Shown here piece by piece: positions 42,396 to 42,805 of a stretch of 42,805 nucleotides of DNA. Made by a program: the position numbers and the translations under genes. Numbering within the stretch: position 1 is the stretch's first letter; every line of letters begins with the position of its first letter. Origin of the DNA: Gulosibacter massiliensis. Lineage in GTDB: Bacteria; Actinomycetota; Actinomycetes; Actinomycetales; Microbacteriaceae. Below the pieces are notes generated by a model. That model worked only from the letters and a program-made list of their open reading frames with translations. It was not told the DNA's origin and made no database searches. The stretch is taken from the NCBI GenBank assembly GCA_945949175.1, contig CAMFDU010000010.1, forward strand, positions 1-42,805, written 5' to 3'.

Positions 42396-42805
42396 CTCGA
42401 CGACCTGAAGAACCCCTGAGCCATTCCGGCGACGGCGGGCACGACAGTCAACGCGACAAACGCCGGGAACAGGCAAACCCCGAGCGGGATAAGCATTTGG
42501 CCGGGGAGTCGCTCTATCGCTTCGCGAACGGTGAATCGCAAAGATCGGCGTCGTTCATGAGAGTCGGCGCGGATAAGCCCCGTAACAGGAATGCCCGTCT
42601 CGCGAGCGGTTGCTCGAATGTCGACGATGCTGGCCCATTCCGAATCCACGCCCCACCGCTCGCCGGTCGCCTGCAGTTCTCTTTCGACGTCCGCGCGCAT
42701 CCCCGTGACTAACAGAATCTCGGCGACCACATCTCCAAGAACGCCCGTCGCTGGGGACGGTGTTGGGATACGACGACGCAAGCGGTCCATCCACGTCCAT
42801 CCGCC
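42392..42805 (-). CDS. TadC-like type II secretion system F protein, C-terminal part
   Basis: The 3' part of a gene open to the window edge; the first ATG inside (42790) need not be the start. Reading MDRLRRRIPTPSPATGVLG, then a helical region and a final pair of helices (GQMLIPLGVCLFPAFVALTV, then VPAVAGMAQGFF), it matches the C-terminus of TadC/T2SF platform proteins. These form the inner-membrane base of Tad pili. Together with the small pilin-like genes at 38484-39266 this marks a Tad locus, here separated by acdS and acs. Confidence 0.75.
   Translation of the reverse strand, partial: GGWTWMDRLRRRIPTPSPATGVLGDVVAEILLVTGMRADVERELQATGERWGVDSEWASIVDIRATARETGIPVTGLIRADSHERRRSLRFTVREAIERLPGQMLIPLGVCLFPAFVALTVVPAVAGMAQGFFRSSS

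Overview
This window looks like the chromosome of a streamlined member of the Actinomycetota, most likely the family Microbacteriaceae. The basis is gene content and order: actinobacterial signature families (DUF3027, DUF4244, DUF3048, DUF2332, WXG100, a helicase-associated protein next to XPB), a HrcA/CIRCE-controlled groEL without groES, tRNA genes without an encoded CCA, dense packing with 4-nt start/stop overlaps, and many apparently leaderless genes. Species assignment is not possible from sequence reading alone. No CRISPR array, insertion sequence, prophage or rRNA is visible, and no gene-free stretch exceeds about 270 nt.

Layout. (1) 1-4100: a truncated aldo/keto reductase, then nrdA-nrdB on the minus strand behind two NrdR-box-like sites and a cluster of DnaA-box-like sites. 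NrdB has Phe at the radical tyrosine position and Glu at the first metal ligand, the class Ic pattern. The NrdA reading frame stops before its redox-active CxxC tail, which is encoded in a 27-codon frame overlapping the stop as ATGA. (2) 4.2-11.1 kb: MFS exporter, DUF4349 lipoprotein, CaiB-type CoA transferase, two DedA membrane proteins around a GT4 mannosyltransferase-like enzyme, and UDP-glucose dehydrogenase. (3) 11.2-13.3 kb: kynureninase and tryptophan 2,3-dioxygenase as a coupled pair. (4) 13.3-17.4 kb: Ig-like secreted protein, tRNA-Ala, a membrane protein, GNAT and galU, and 5-formyl-THF cyclo-ligase. (5) 17.3-21.3 kb: a small 47-aa protein coupled to a 1,211-aa Upf1-like helicase homologue with degenerate ATPase motifs and a Vsr/DUF559-like C-terminus, then tRNA-Arg(CCT) with a 19-bp direct repeat of its 3' end. 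(6) 21.3-28.7 kb: HNH protein, a structured RNA candidate with terminator, NlpC/P60 protein, serC, DUF3027, a cold-shock protein, the XPB helicase pair and a WXG100 protein. (7) 28.8-33.8 kb: groEL, DUF3048, LytR_C-domain protein, DUF2332 and msrB. (8) 33.8-42.8 kb: tRNA-Thr, holB-tmk-topA, small Tad-pilus proteins, ACC deaminase, acetyl-CoA synthetase and a truncated TadC-like gene.

A recurring theme is leaderless initiation. At least fourteen genes have a TAnnnT-like -10 hexamer ending 6 or 7 nt before the start codon and no Shine-Dalgarno sequence, so transcription would start at or within a base of the start codon. I used this pattern to choose several starts. Operon-internal genes instead use Shine-Dalgarno sites or 4-nt overlaps.
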